A stretch of DNA of 37,801 nucleotides from Streptomyces olivochromogenes (GTDB taxonomy: Bacteria > Actinomycetota > Actinomycetes > Streptomycetales > Streptomycetaceae): assembly GCF_021538895.1 (NCBI RefSeq), contig NZ_JADDRL010000090.1:1-37801 (forward strand). The letters are read 5' to 3'. How positions within the stretch are numbered: position 1 is the stretch's first letter; the number at the start of each line of letters is the position of its first letter. The notes beneath the pieces were generated by a model. The model saw nothing but the letters and a program-made list of their open reading frames with translations, was not told where the DNA came from and did no database searches. The position numbers and the translations under genes are program-made. Positions 15,209-22,687 of the stretch are shown one piece after another.

Positions 15209-16287
15209 CCACCCCCCGGACAGAACACCTCGTCCTGCCCGGGGTCCTCACCGCGGAGCAGGCTGCCGCCACCGTGCGCGGCATCCTCGCCGTGCAGCGG
15301 GAGGACGGCGCCATCCCGTGGTTCCGCGGCCATCACCTGGACCCGTGGGACCACACCGAGGCGGCCATGGCCCTGGACGCGGCGGGCGAGCACGAGGCCG
15401 CGGAGCGGGCGTACAGCTGGCTGGCGGAGCACCAGAACGAGGACGGCTCCTGGTACGCGGCCTACGCGGACGGCGCGCACGACGACGTCACGGACCGGGC
15501 CCGCGAGTCGAACTTCGTCGCGTACATCGCGGTGGGCGTGTGGCACCACTATCTGTCCACCGGTGACGACACGTTCCTGGACCGCATGTGGCCCTCGGTC
15601 TACGCGGCGACGGAATGGGTGCTGCGGCTGCAGCAGCCGGGCGGGCAGATCGGCTGGCGGCGCGAGGATGACGGGACGCCCACGGCGGACGCGCTGCTGA
15701 CGGGCAGTTCGTCGATCCACCACGCGCTGCGCTGCGCGCTGGCCATCGCCGAGCAGCGGGAAGAGCCGCAGCCGGACTGGGAGTTGGCGCTGGGCGCGCT
15801 GGGGCACGCGATACGCCGGCACCCGGAGCGCTTCCTGGACAAGGACCGCTACTCGATGGACTGGTACTACCCGGTCCTGGGCGGAGCCCTGACGGGCGCC
15901 GAGGCCAAGTCCCGCATCGACCGGGACTGGAACCGTTTCGTCGTCCCCGACCTGGGCGTGCGCTGCGTGGTCCCGAACCCGTGGGTGACGGGCGGCGAGT
16001 CCTCCGAACTCGCCCTGGCCCTCTGGGCGATCGGCGAGTCGGACCGCGCCCTGGAGATCCTCCAGTCCATCCAGCACCTGCGCGACCCCGAGACCGGCCT
16101 CTACTGGACGGGCTACGTCTTCGACGAGGACACGGTCTGGCCGCGCGAACTCACCACCTGGACAGCGGGTTCCCTCCTCCTCGCGGTCGCCGCCCTCGGC
16201 GGCCACGAGGCCACATGCGCCATCTTCGGAGCCGAACACCTCCCCACCGGCCTGGACCCTGACTGCTGCACCCAGCAACAGTCCTAG
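15205..16287 (+). CDS. Prenyltransferase-like alpha/alpha-toroid protein
   Basis: A 360-residue protein with alpha-helical hairpin repeats like those of squalene cyclases and glycoside-hydrolase-type toroids: I-L-A-V-Q-R-E-D-G-A-I-P-W-F, then W-L-A-E-H-Q-N-E-D-G-S-W-Y, and later L-R-D-P-E-T-G-L-Y-W-T-G-Y. No signal peptide and no DDxD cyclase motif, so it is cytoplasmic and probably not a terpene cyclase. It is unlike the toroid at 7208-8425, which is exported. Third gene of the coupled glycosyltransferase/methyltransferase operon (GTG 15205, GTGA overlap). It may bind or process the same glycolipid or glycan. Function is unknown. Confidence 0.75.
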   Translation: MTTPRTEHLVLPGVLTAEQAAATVRGILAVQREDGAIPWFRGHHLDPWDHTEAAMALDAAGEHEAAERAYSWLAEHQNEDGSWYAAYADGAHDDVTDRARESNFVAYIAVGVWHHYLSTGDDTFLDRMWPSVYAATEWVLRLQQPGGQIGWRREDDGTPTADALLTGSSSIHHALRCALAIAEQREEPQPDWELALGALGHAIRRHPERFLDKDRYSMDWYYPVLGGALTGAEAKSRIDRDWNRFVVPDLGVRCVVPNPWVTGGESSELALALWAIGESDRALEILQSIQHLRDPETGLYWTGYVFDEDTVWPRELTTWTAGSLLLAVAALGGHEATCAIFGAEHLPTGLDPDCCTQQQS

Positions 16288-16310
16288 TAGCGGCGGATCC
16301 AGTGGCCCCT

Positions 16311-16406
16311 AGTGCCGGTGGATCCGGTTGGCGACCGCGTGGCCGATGAAGAGGTAGACGACCGCGGCGAGGCCGTAGCCGGCTACTACGCGGGCCGAGG
16401 CCTCGT
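16311..16406 (-). repeat. Duplicated C-terminal fragment of the downstream small membrane-protein gene
   Basis: These 96 bases repeat 16514-16609 in direct orientation with two mismatches. They encode the last 30 or so residues of the 97-residue membrane protein including its stop, but upstream the homology ends and no start or full gene is present. It is a truncated, probably untranslated duplicate with about 100 unrelated bases between the copies. Confidence 0.8.
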
Positions 16407-16511
16407 TGTTGTAGGTGTGGTGTTCCGCGGGGGCCCGCGCCGCCGGGGTTGTTGGACCAACCGGATAGTCGGGCAGCGGCGTTGGCGGGCAGCAGGGCCG
16501 GCCGGCTTGGC

Positions 16512-16805
16512 TCAGTGCCGGTGGATCCGGTTGGCGACCGCGTGGCCGATGAAGAGGTAGACGACCGCGGCGAGGCCGTAGCCGGCCACTACGCGGGCCC
16601 AGGCCTCGTCGAAGGTGAAGAGGTCGTGGGACCAGCCGGCGAGCCAGGCGGCGGAGCCGTGGACGAAACGCACCAGGTCGTTGGCGCGGTTGGCGTCCAG
16701 TAGGTACATGAGGATCCACAGGGCCAGGATGAAGGCCATGACGTCGGCGACGACCGCGACGACCGTGCCGGCCTGATGCGCACCGTTGCGATATCGAGGG
16801 GACAT
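16512..16805 (-). CDS. Small conserved membrane protein
   Basis: A 97-residue protein with two strong hydrophobic segments: about residues 14-38 (V-V-A-V-V-A-D-V-M-A-F-I-L-A-L-W-I-L) and about 70-92 (V-V-A-G-Y-G-L-A-A-V-V-Y-L-F-I-G), ending in a His/Arg tail. Between them is an amphipathic loop with several Trp and Asp. I recognise it only as a hypothetical protein common in Streptomyces. ATG 16805 has an AAGGG very close upstream; a shorter start is possible. Its coding 3' end is duplicated just downstream. It is divergent from the lipoprotein gene. Confidence 0.7.
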   Translation of the reverse strand: MSPRYRNGAHQAGTVVAVVADVMAFILALWILMYLLDANRANDLVRFVHGSAAWLAGWSHDLFTFDEAWARVVAGYGLAAVVYLFIGHAVANRIHRH

Positions 16806-16828
16806 ACCCTTCGGGTTGCCGCTCGGCC

Positions 16829-16871
16829 CGCGGTGAAACCCCCAGGGGGTCCCCCGACTGGGGTCCCCCGG
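16829..16871. repeat. Poly-C/poly-G palindromic cluster in a divergent promoter region
   Basis: ACCCCCAGGGGGT followed by CCCCCGACTGGGG and TCCCCCGGG form nested inverted repeats between the small membrane protein (start 16805) and the lipoprotein (start 16946). Similar in composition to the 40-nt palindromic repeat elsewhere in the window but without its TGCTCGAG core. Confidence 0.5.
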
Positions 16872-16945
16872 GTGGCGCAGTGGACCGGGCCGGGTGAGGC
16901 TGCCGGGAGAGACAGCCGCTCGGGGAGGACATCCCGGAGGATTTC

Positions 16946-17509
16946 GTGCCCGTACCGATACGGCGCCTCTTCGTGGCGCTCACGCTGAGCTGTGCCCTGC
17001 TCGCCGGTTCCACCGCCTGCGGGAAGGGCGAGGCCACCACGCAGGGCACGGGGCCTGTCGTGGTCGCCGCCGACACCCCGAGCCCCACCACGTCCGCGGA
17101 GCGGCAGAAGTTCGCCAAGGCCCGCTTCGTGGCGAACGCCGGTCTCGCCGCCGGGGCGACCTACCAGTGGATCGTGAAGCCCTGGAAAGAGGGCAAGTTC
17201 AAGAAGGGCGCCAAGGGCCGCAAGCTCTCCCTGATCAAGGCCGGTCTCGCCGGCACCTTCGCCTACAACCGCCTCAAGGCCGCCAAGAAGAACGCCGAGG
17301 GCGACCCGCTCCTGTCGAAGGCCCTCGCCCCGATCGGCGCCGGCATCGATTCCCTCAAGGGCCTGCCCGGCAAGCTGCGTTCGGGCGACTCCACCGACGC
17401 CGTGGTCGGCACCTTCGGCGACATCATCAACCAGGTGAAGGACGCCGGTAAGAGCGCCGGCGCCGAGGTCAAGGACCAGGTGCCGTCGGCTTCCCAACTC
17501 GGTGGCTGA
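16946..17509 (+). CDS. Small basic lipoprotein of unknown function
   Basis: A 187-residue protein with a lipoprotein signal: hydrophobic core then L-A-G-S-T-A-C, the lipobox Cys at about residue 25. After a Thr/Pro-rich stretch comes a Lys-rich, helical region (F-K-K-G-A-K-G-R-K, R-L-K-A-A-K-K-N) and an Asp/Lys-rich end. It should be anchored on the outside of the membrane. GTG 16946 follows GGAGGA. A strong hairpin right after the stop ends the transcript. The family is not recognised. Confidence 0.75.
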   Translation: MPVPIRRLFVALTLSCALLAGSTACGKGEATTQGTGPVVVAADTPSPTTSAERQKFAKARFVANAGLAAGATYQWIVKPWKEGKFKKGAKGRKLSLIKAGLAGTFAYNRLKAAKKNAEGDPLLSKALAPIGAGIDSLKGLPGKLRSGDSTDAVVGTFGDIINQVKDAGKSAGAEVKDQVPSASQLGG

Positions 17510-17519
17510 AAACCATGGT

Positions 17520-17552
17520 TGAGGTGCCGTCAGGTGATCTGACGGCACCTCA
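17520..17552 (+). terminator. Intrinsic terminator hairpin
   Basis: A perfect 14-bp stem, TGAGGTGCCGTCAG pairing with CTGACGGCACCTCA around a five-base loop, starts ten bases after the lipoprotein stop. No T-tract follows, as is usual in Streptomyces. Confidence 0.85.
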
Positions 17553-17639
17553 GTTCGCCCCGCGTTCGGCTGGAGTTGGCGATTCCGGCGCCAAGTGTTC
17601 GGTGAGGTCCCTGATGATCCTGCCCCCGGAGAGGCAGGA

Positions 17640-18935
17640 GTGCAGGTGTTCCACGCCAGACCCGTCACCGCCGAGGAGCCGCGGCTCACCGTACGAAGAG
17701 CCCGGCGCCGCTTCCCGCGCCACGTCCTTGTCGCACTCCCGCTGGCCCTCGCCGGACCGGTCTCGCTGCTCCTGCCCGGCGACAAGCCGGTGCCCTACCG
17801 GCACATCACCACGATCCAGGCCAGGATGGCCTCCAAGTCCGACTTCTTCAAAGACCCCGAAGTGCGGCGCCTGCTGCTGAAGCACGGCATCCGGGTCGAC
17901 ATCCACCGCCTCGGCTCCCGCGGCATCGCCACCCAGTCCCTCAAGGGCATGGACGTCGCCTTCCCGTCCGGCCAGCCCGCGGCGAAGCTGATCCTGGAAC
18001 GGGAACGCAGGCAGGGCAGATCGGTGAAGTCGGCGCGGCCGTTCGCCACTCCGCTCGTACTCGCGACCTTCCGGGACTACGCCGAGACCTTGGTGAAGGC
18101 GGGGGTCGCCACACCGCAGCCGGGCACCAGCGAGGGCGACACGCTCTACTACAACCTCAAAATGGACAAGTTCATGGGTCTGCTCGACGGCAAGGACGAC
18201 CCGAAGAACCGCCTCGACGGCACCGGCGCCACCGCGGACACCTGGAACGGCATCGGCTTCGACAAGGTCGGCGGCCGCAGCAACGGCGGCCGCGTCCTGG
18301 TCCGCACCTCCAGCGTCTGCGAGTCCAACTCCGCCGGCACCTACCTGAGCATCCTCGCCTTCGTAGCCAACGGAAACAGCACCCCGGGCACCGCGAACCC
18401 CAACAATCCCAAGCTCGCGGCCGACTCCGTGCAACGCCTGTCGGAGAAGATCAAACCCCTGATCAACTTGCAGGGCATGTGGGCCGACGAACAGGCCGAC
18501 AGCTACTTCTCCGACCTCGGCGAGAGCATCGCCCCCGTCTCCGTGATCTACGAGCACCAGTACCTGGCCCACCAGATCGAGTACCACGACCGCCACCACC
18601 GGCAGGACACCGATCGCGTCCTGCTCTATCCCACGCCCTTCGCCCTCACCGAACCCCAGCTGATCGCCCTGACCGACAAGGGCGACCGGCTCAGCGACCT
18701 GATCGAGAGCGACGGCGAACTGCGCGACCGGGCCGTCGAACTCGGCTTCCGGGTGCGGTTCAGCGGCGAGGACGGCACCAGCGAGCGGCTCAACACGTAC
18801 CTGCACGACCACGGCGTCCAGGTGCCGGCGCAAAACACCGACGAGACCAAGGTGTACGAGCCCGACCTGAAGGTCCTGGAGAGCATCATCAACTACGTGG
18901 GAAACTGCCCGCCGCCCGTCCAGGACGACCAGTGA
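17640..18935 (+). CDS. Secreted or anchored periplasmic-binding-like protein
   Basis: A 431-residue protein with one N-terminal hydrophobic segment (about 25-48) preceded by Arg, then a large extracellular domain. Order and motifs resemble type-2 substrate-binding proteins: S-L-K-G-M-D-V-A-F-P-S-G, later S-N-S-A-G-T-Y-L, and P-V-S-V-I-Y-E-H-Q. There is no lipobox Cys, so the helix may be an anchor. I chose GTG 17640 because GGAGAGG stands at the right distance; the frame is open to GTG 17595. Its TGA overlaps the start of the vWA gene. The ligand is unknown and no ABC permease or ATPase is beside it. Confidence 0.7.
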   Translation: MQVFHARPVTAEEPRLTVRRARRRFPRHVLVALPLALAGPVSLLLPGDKPVPYRHITTIQARMASKSDFFKDPEVRRLLLKHGIRVDIHRLGSRGIATQSLKGMDVAFPSGQPAAKLILERERRQGRSVKSARPFATPLVLATFRDYAETLVKAGVATPQPGTSEGDTLYYNLKMDKFMGLLDGKDDPKNRLDGTGATADTWNGIGFDKVGGRSNGGRVLVRTSSVCESNSAGTYLSILAFVANGNSTPGTANPNNPKLAADSVQRLSEKIKPLINLQGMWADEQADSYFSDLGESIAPVSVIYEHQYLAHQIEYHDRHHRQDTDRVLLYPTPFALTEPQLIALTDKGDRLSDLIESDGELRDRAVELGFRVRFSGEDGTSERLNTYLHDHGVQVPAQNTDETKVYEPDLKVLESIINYVGNCPPPVQDDQ

Positions 18936-20518
18936 GGCGGCACGCACGCGCCCTCACCGCCTGCCTGGCCCTGCTCCTCCTCGCCACCACCCTCACCACC
19001 TCCTGCGGCGACGACTCGGACGAGGTCACGCTCCGCGTCCTCGCCAGCCCCGAACTCGCCGACCTCGCACCGCTGCTGGGCGATCTGAGGGACCGGACCG
19101 GCATCCGGCTTGACATGGACTACCAGGCCACGGCCGACCTGGCCGGCCAGCCGCCCGCCGCCGGGAAACCGGCGTACGACCTCGCCTGGCCGGTCTCGGA
19201 CCGCTCGTTCCTGCTGCGGCTCCAGGAATCCGGCAAGCTCACCGCCCGGCCCGAGTCGACCCCGATCATGCGCTCACCGGTCGTCGTCGGCCTCACCCCC
19301 GAGACCGCCGACAAGCTCCGCAAGCGCGTCCCCGGCGGTCGGCTGAGCTGGGCGGACATCGCCGACGCCGCCGCCGACGGCACCGTACGCTTCGGCATGG
19401 CCGACCCGCGGCGCAGCGACACCGGCCGGGCCGCCCTGGTCGGGGTAGCCACGGCGGCGGCCGGCACCGGCAGCGCGCTGCGCGAACAGGACGTCTCCTG
19501 CGACCGGTTGCGGGGTTTCCGCTCCGGCCAGACCCTCACCGGCGCCAGCTCGCGCGACCTGATCGACACCTATCTACACCACCAGGGCGAGGCCAACGCG
19601 CTCATCGCCCACGAGTCCGAGCTGCTGTCCCTGAACGCCACCCGGAAGTCGGCCCGGCCGCTGGAGATCGTCCATCCCGAGGACGGCATGGTGCTGTCCG
19701 ACTTCCCGCTGCTGCTGCTCAACCCGGCCCGCCGCGCGGACTACGGCAAGGTGGTGGACTGGCTGCTCGGCGCCGACGTACAGCGCAAGCTGATGCGGCG
19801 GACGTACCGCCGCCCGGTCAACCAGGAGGTCAGGCCCACGGCCGCGTTGCGGGCCTCCGTCGGCAACGCCCTGTCGTTCCCCGACCGGCTGTCCATCGTG
19901 CGGCGGCTGGTCGACGACTACGGCGATCCCGACCACCGGTCGGCCGACCAGGTGGTGTTCCTGCTGGACTTCTCCACCTCGATGCGCGGCAGACGGATCG
20001 CCGACCTGCGCGCCGCCTTCGCCGGGCTCAGCGGCGCCGACTCGTCCGCCACCGGCAAGTTCGCTCGCTTCTACCGCGGGGAGCGGCTCACCGTCGTCCG
20101 GTTCGGCGGGCGCGTCCTGCAAGAACGCACCGTGACCGTGCGCGGCGACGGCGATCTGCGCACCCTCGACCGGGCGGTCGCCGACGGCGGCTTCGACGAC
20201 TCCACCGCCGTCTGGTCGGCCCTCGACCGCGGCTACCGGCTCGCCGCCGACGCCGTGCGCGAGAAGCCCGAACGGCCGGTGGCGATCGTGCTGATGACCG
20301 ACGGCGAGAGCAACTCCGGCATGACGTACGAGGCGTTCCTGCGCCGGCGTGCCCGGCTCGGCACCGCGGCACAGGCGGTGCCGACCTTCCCCATCCAGTT
20401 CGGAGAGGCCGACGCGGCCGCGCTCAAGCGGGTCGCGAAGGCGACCGGGGGCCGCATGGTCGACGCCAACCTCTCCTCCCTCTCCGAGGCGTTCAAGGAG
20501 ATCCGTGGGTGCCATTGA
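18932..20518 (+). CDS. Lipoprotein with substrate-binding and vWA domains
   Basis: A 528-residue protein. Lipobox at T-L-T-T-S-C (about residue 24). Residues about 35-320 resemble a bacterial extracellular solute-binding domain. The C-terminal third is a von Willebrand factor A domain: V-F-L-L-D-F-S-T-S-M (MIDAS D-x-S-x-S near 345-350), then D-S-T-A-V-W-S-A-L and L-M-T-D-G-E-S-N. The metal site looks complete, so it should bind a partner through a divalent cation. The order solute-binding then vWA on one lipoprotein is unusual. GTG 18932 overlaps the previous stop; its stop lies inside the next gene. Confidence 0.85.
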   Translation: MRRHARALTACLALLLLATTLTTSCGDDSDEVTLRVLASPELADLAPLLGDLRDRTGIRLDMDYQATADLAGQPPAAGKPAYDLAWPVSDRSFLLRLQESGKLTARPESTPIMRSPVVVGLTPETADKLRKRVPGGRLSWADIADAAADGTVRFGMADPRRSDTGRAALVGVATAAAGTGSALREQDVSCDRLRGFRSGQTLTGASSRDLIDTYLHHQGEANALIAHESELLSLNATRKSARPLEIVHPEDGMVLSDFPLLLLNPARRADYGKVVDWLLGADVQRKLMRRTYRRPVNQEVRPTAALRASVGNALSFPDRLSIVRRLVDDYGDPDHRSADQVVFLLDFSTSMRGRRIADLRAAFAGLSGADSSATGKFARFYRGERLTVVRFGGRVLQERTVTVRGDGDLRTLDRAVADGGFDDSTAVWSALDRGYRLAADAVREKPERPVAIVLMTDGESNSGMTYEAFLRRRARLGTAAQAVPTFPIQFGEADAAALKRVAKATGGRMVDANLSSLSEAFKEIRGCH

Positions 20519-21266
20519 CAGCGAGTGGTGGGACGTCTGGGGCCGCCAGTGGGCCGTCCTGTGGCTGCTGACGCTGGCCGGCTGGATCTGGCTGCTCGGC
20601 TACGGCGTGACCGTCCTCCTGCGATGGCGCAGAACGCGCCGGGGCGGGGAGCGGGGCCGGGTCCGAGGCGTCTGCTTCCACCTCCATGAGAATCGCGTCA
20701 TGGACCTCTTCCAGAGCGGCGGTTACGCGGTGGCCCTGGAGCAGGAGGTCGCGGACCGGACGAACCTCACCGCCGGCACCGGCGACAAGATCCCGGCGAA
20801 GGGCGGAGTCACCCGGGAGCGGGTCACGACGTACGTCCGGCAGAACACCCCGATCACGGTGATCCGGCTGCTCATGGACACGATGCGCAAGGAGGACGTC
20901 GTGGTCGACGCCGACCTCCTGACCGGCCGGCTGGTGCCCAACCGGGCGCTCGACGCGCGGTTGCGCGAGCGGGGCGGCGACCAGGTCGCGCTGAGCGACG
21001 TGATGTCGGAGTTCGTCTGGGTCACGGCCCGCTTCACCGCCCGCAGGCCGAACGGCGGCGACATCGTGCTGCGGGCCGGCTACGGCGACCCGGAGGAGCC
21101 CGCGCACATCAAGATCACGTGCGCGGTGCGGGACGTCCGCGAGGAGTTCCACGACGAGGAGTACTCCGACGGCGTCGAGTTCCAGGCCCGCTGCCTGGGC
21201 AAGGTGCGCAGCTGGAACCGCCAGGCCCGGGAGCTGACCCTGGACCCGGTCGCCATATTCCGCTGA
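20505..21266 (+). CDS. Membrane protein of unknown function, third gene of the vWA operon
   Basis: A 253-residue protein with one or two N-terminal hydrophobic segments (about 16-40, Trp/Leu rich), then an Arg-rich turn, leaving about 210 residues probably in the cytoplasm. That part has E-V-A-D-R-T-N-L-T-A-G-T-G and D-T-M-R-K-E-D-V-V-V-D-A-D-L-L-T-G-R-L-V-P-N and is not recognised. The start at GTG 20505 lies inside the end of the vWA gene, behind AAGGAG, so it is translationally coupled. The topology would link the extracellular vWA lipoprotein to the cell interior. Confidence 0.7.
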   Translation: MGAIDSEWWDVWGRQWAVLWLLTLAGWIWLLGYGVTVLLRWRRTRRGGERGRVRGVCFHLHENRVMDLFQSGGYAVALEQEVADRTNLTAGTGDKIPAKGGVTRERVTTYVRQNTPITVIRLLMDTMRKEDVVVDADLLTGRLVPNRALDARLRERGGDQVALSDVMSEFVWVTARFTARRPNGGDIVLRAGYGDPEEPAHIKITCAVRDVREEFHDEEYSDGVEFQARCLGKVRSWNRQARELTLDPVAIFR

Positions 21267-21339
21267 CCGGCTGGGGGGTGTCGTTTGGATCAGGCCGGCC
21301 GTGACGAGCGGTGCGGATCGGCCGACCCCGAGCGGGGTC

Positions 21340-21382
21340 ATGGGGGTGCCCCCTGCTCGAGCGAAGTCGAGAGCTTGGGGGA
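21340..21382 (+). repeat. 40-nt palindromic repeat, copy 1
   Basis: GGGGGTGCCCCCTGCTCGAG followed by CGAAGTCGAGAGCTTGGGGG: outer G/C arms and an inner CTCGA...TCGAG hairpin. One of five copies in the window and one of three inside the MITE-like element. Confidence 0.85.
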
Positions 21383-21418
21383 GCGTGCGGCTGCAAGGCG
21401 GAGGAGGGAGTCGACGCG

Positions 21419-21462
21419 ATGGGGGTCCCCCCTGTTCGAGCGAAGTCGAGAACTTGGGGGAG
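21419..21462 (+). repeat. 40-nt palindromic repeat, copy 2
   Basis: Same layout as copy 1 with TGTTCGAG in place of TGCTCGAG and the compensating change to GAACTTGG on the other arm, so the stem pairing is kept. The covariation suggests the folded form matters. Confidence 0.85.
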
Positions 21463-21484
21463 TCGGCGAGTGACGACAACGCGG

Positions 21485-21519
21485 CTGGGGGTCCCCCCTG
21501 CTCGAAGAGCTTGGGGGAG
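21485..21519 (+). repeat. 40-nt palindromic repeat, copy 3 (internally deleted)
   Basis: GGGGGTCCCCCCTGCTCGA joins directly to AGAGCTTGGGGG; about nine bases of the inner hairpin loop are missing compared with copy 1, while the outer arms are intact. Confidence 0.8.
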
Positions 21520-21564
21520 TGCGTGCCAGGGCCCGCGACGCCGGGATGATCCAAACGACACCCC

Positions 21565-22575
21565 CTAGGAGTTGAGCTCGGCGAGGACGCGCAGCGTGTG
21601 CGGGTCCGGGGCCAGCGCGAGCAGGTCGGTCACCGGGTCCGCGCGCCAGGCCGCCAGCCGTTCGGCGATGCGGGCGCGCGGGCCGACCAGGGAGATCTCG
21701 TCGGCGAAGGCGTCCGGGACGGCCAGTACGGCCTCCTCGCGCCGACCCGACAGGAACAGCTCCTGGATCCGGCGCGCCTCCTCCTCGTACCCCATGCGCG
21801 CCATCAGGTCGGCGTGGAAGTTGCGGGCCGCGTGGCCCATCCCGCCGATGTAGAAGCCGAGCATGGCCTTGACGGGCAGGAGCCCCGCGGCGACGTCGTC
21901 GCACACCCTGACCTGGGCCAGCGCGGCGACGCGGAAGCCCTCGGGCAGGTCGGACACGGCCGGCCCGTAGATCTCGGGGCGGCCCGGCGCCCAGTACAGC
22001 GGCAGCCAGCCGTCCGCGATGCGGATCGTCTGGGCGACGTTCTTCGGCCCCTCGGCGCCCAGGAGGACGGGCAGGTCCGGGCGCAGGGGATGGGTGATGG
22101 GCTTGAGCGGCTTGCCCAGGCCGGTGCCGTCCGGCCCCCGGTGGGGGAGGGAATGGAAGCGGCCGTCCAGGGCCACCGGCGCCTCGCGGCGCAGCACCTG
22201 CCGTACGACGTCGACGTACTCCCGGGTCGCGGTCAGCGGCGACTTCGGGAACGGGCGGCCGTACCAGCCCTCCACCACCTGCGGCCCGGACAGCCCGAGG
22301 CCGAGCAGCACGCGCCCGCCGGACAGGTGGTCCAGGGTGAGCGCGTGCATCGCGGTGGTCGTCGGCGAACGCGCCGCCATCTGCGCAACCGCCGTACCCA
22401 GCTTGATCCTTGAGGTCTGGGCGGCGATCCAGGTGAGCGGGGTGAACACGTCGGAGCCCCAGGACTCGGCCGTCCACACGGAGTCGTACCCGAGCCGCTC
22501 CGCCTCCCGCGCCAGCGGCACGTGTTCCGCGGAGGGGCCCCGGCCCCAGTAACCGAGTGCGAGACCGAGCCGCAT
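21565..22575 (-). CDS. LLM-class F420-dependent oxidoreductase
   Basis: A 336-residue TIM-barrel enzyme of the luciferase-like monooxygenase superfamily, F420 branch: starts with G-L-A-L-G-Y-W-G, then E-R-L-G-Y-D-S-V-W-T-A-E-S-W-G, L-G-T-A-V, D-H-L-S-G-G-R-V-L-L-G-L-G, and P-V-L-L-G-A-E-G-P-K-N. It would move hydride between F420 and an unknown substrate; relatives in actinobacteria sit in lipid or steroid catabolic loci. ATG 22575 follows GAGGGGAG. A perfect TTCTGAC-N5-GTCAGAA palindrome lies 20 bases upstream and is likely its operator. The MITE-like element ends in its stop codon. Confidence 0.9.
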   Translation of the reverse strand: MRLGLALGYWGRGPSAEHVPLAREAERLGYDSVWTAESWGSDVFTPLTWIAAQTSRIKLGTAVAQMAARSPTTTAMHALTLDHLSGGRVLLGLGLSGPQVVEGWYGRPFPKSPLTATREYVDVVRQVLRREAPVALDGRFHSLPHRGPDGTGLGKPLKPITHPLRPDLPVLLGAEGPKNVAQTIRIADGWLPLYWAPGRPEIYGPAVSDLPEGFRVAALAQVRVCDDVAAGLLPVKAMLGFYIGGMGHAARNFHADLMARMGYEEEARRIQELFLSGRREEAVLAVPDAFADEISLVGPRARIAERLAAWRADPVTDLLALAPDPHTLRVLAELNS

Positions 22576-22594
22576 ACTGACTCCCCTCCTGCCC

Positions 22595-22613
22595 TTCTGA
22601 CGGTACGTCAGAA
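22595..22613. promoter_or_regulatory. Palindromic operator in front of the LLM oxidoreductase
   Basis: TTCTGACGGTACGTCAGAA, seven-base arms around five bases, 20 bases upstream of the start. Resembles the site at 10115-10131 and more weakly 26028-26043. Typical of TetR-family repressors; the regulator is not identified. Confidence 0.65.
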
Positions 22614-22639
22614 ACATCGGGAGGCGACTGTACGACAAC

Positions 22640-22667
22640 GGCCCCCCGCCCGGAAGGGCGAGGGGCC
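22640..22667 (-). terminator. Terminator hairpin after the DUF5336 gene
   Basis: GGCCCCCCGCCC pairs with GGGCGAGGGGCC around GGAA (one mismatch in the stem), about 20 bases past the stop of the DUF5336 gene on the minus strand and before the LLM promoter. Confidence 0.8.
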
Positions 22668-22687
22668 GCGTGCCACGGTCGGGAGAG

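Larger units (their letters stand above)
21274..21565. mobile_element. MITE-like element with 19-bp perfect terminal inverted repeats
   Basis: GGGGGTGTCGTTTGGATCA at 21274-21292 is repeated inverted at 21547-21565. The 290 bases between carry no transposase and no gene, only three palindromic repeats. The flanks are CTGG on the left and CTAG on the right, a possible near-match target duplication; the right copy is part of the stop codon of the LLM oxidoreductase. It is probably mobilised in trans by a transposase recognising these ends, as IS5-like elements do; that assignment is inference. Confidence 0.8.

Noticed and set aside
18479..18931. Upstream extension of the vWA lipoprotein
   Set aside because: It is out-of-frame reading of the previous gene; the lipoprotein signal starts at GTG 18932.
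21340..21519. CRISPR array
   Set aside because: Three repeats are spaced irregularly, are palindromic over their whole length, vary in length and also occur alone elsewhere in the window.
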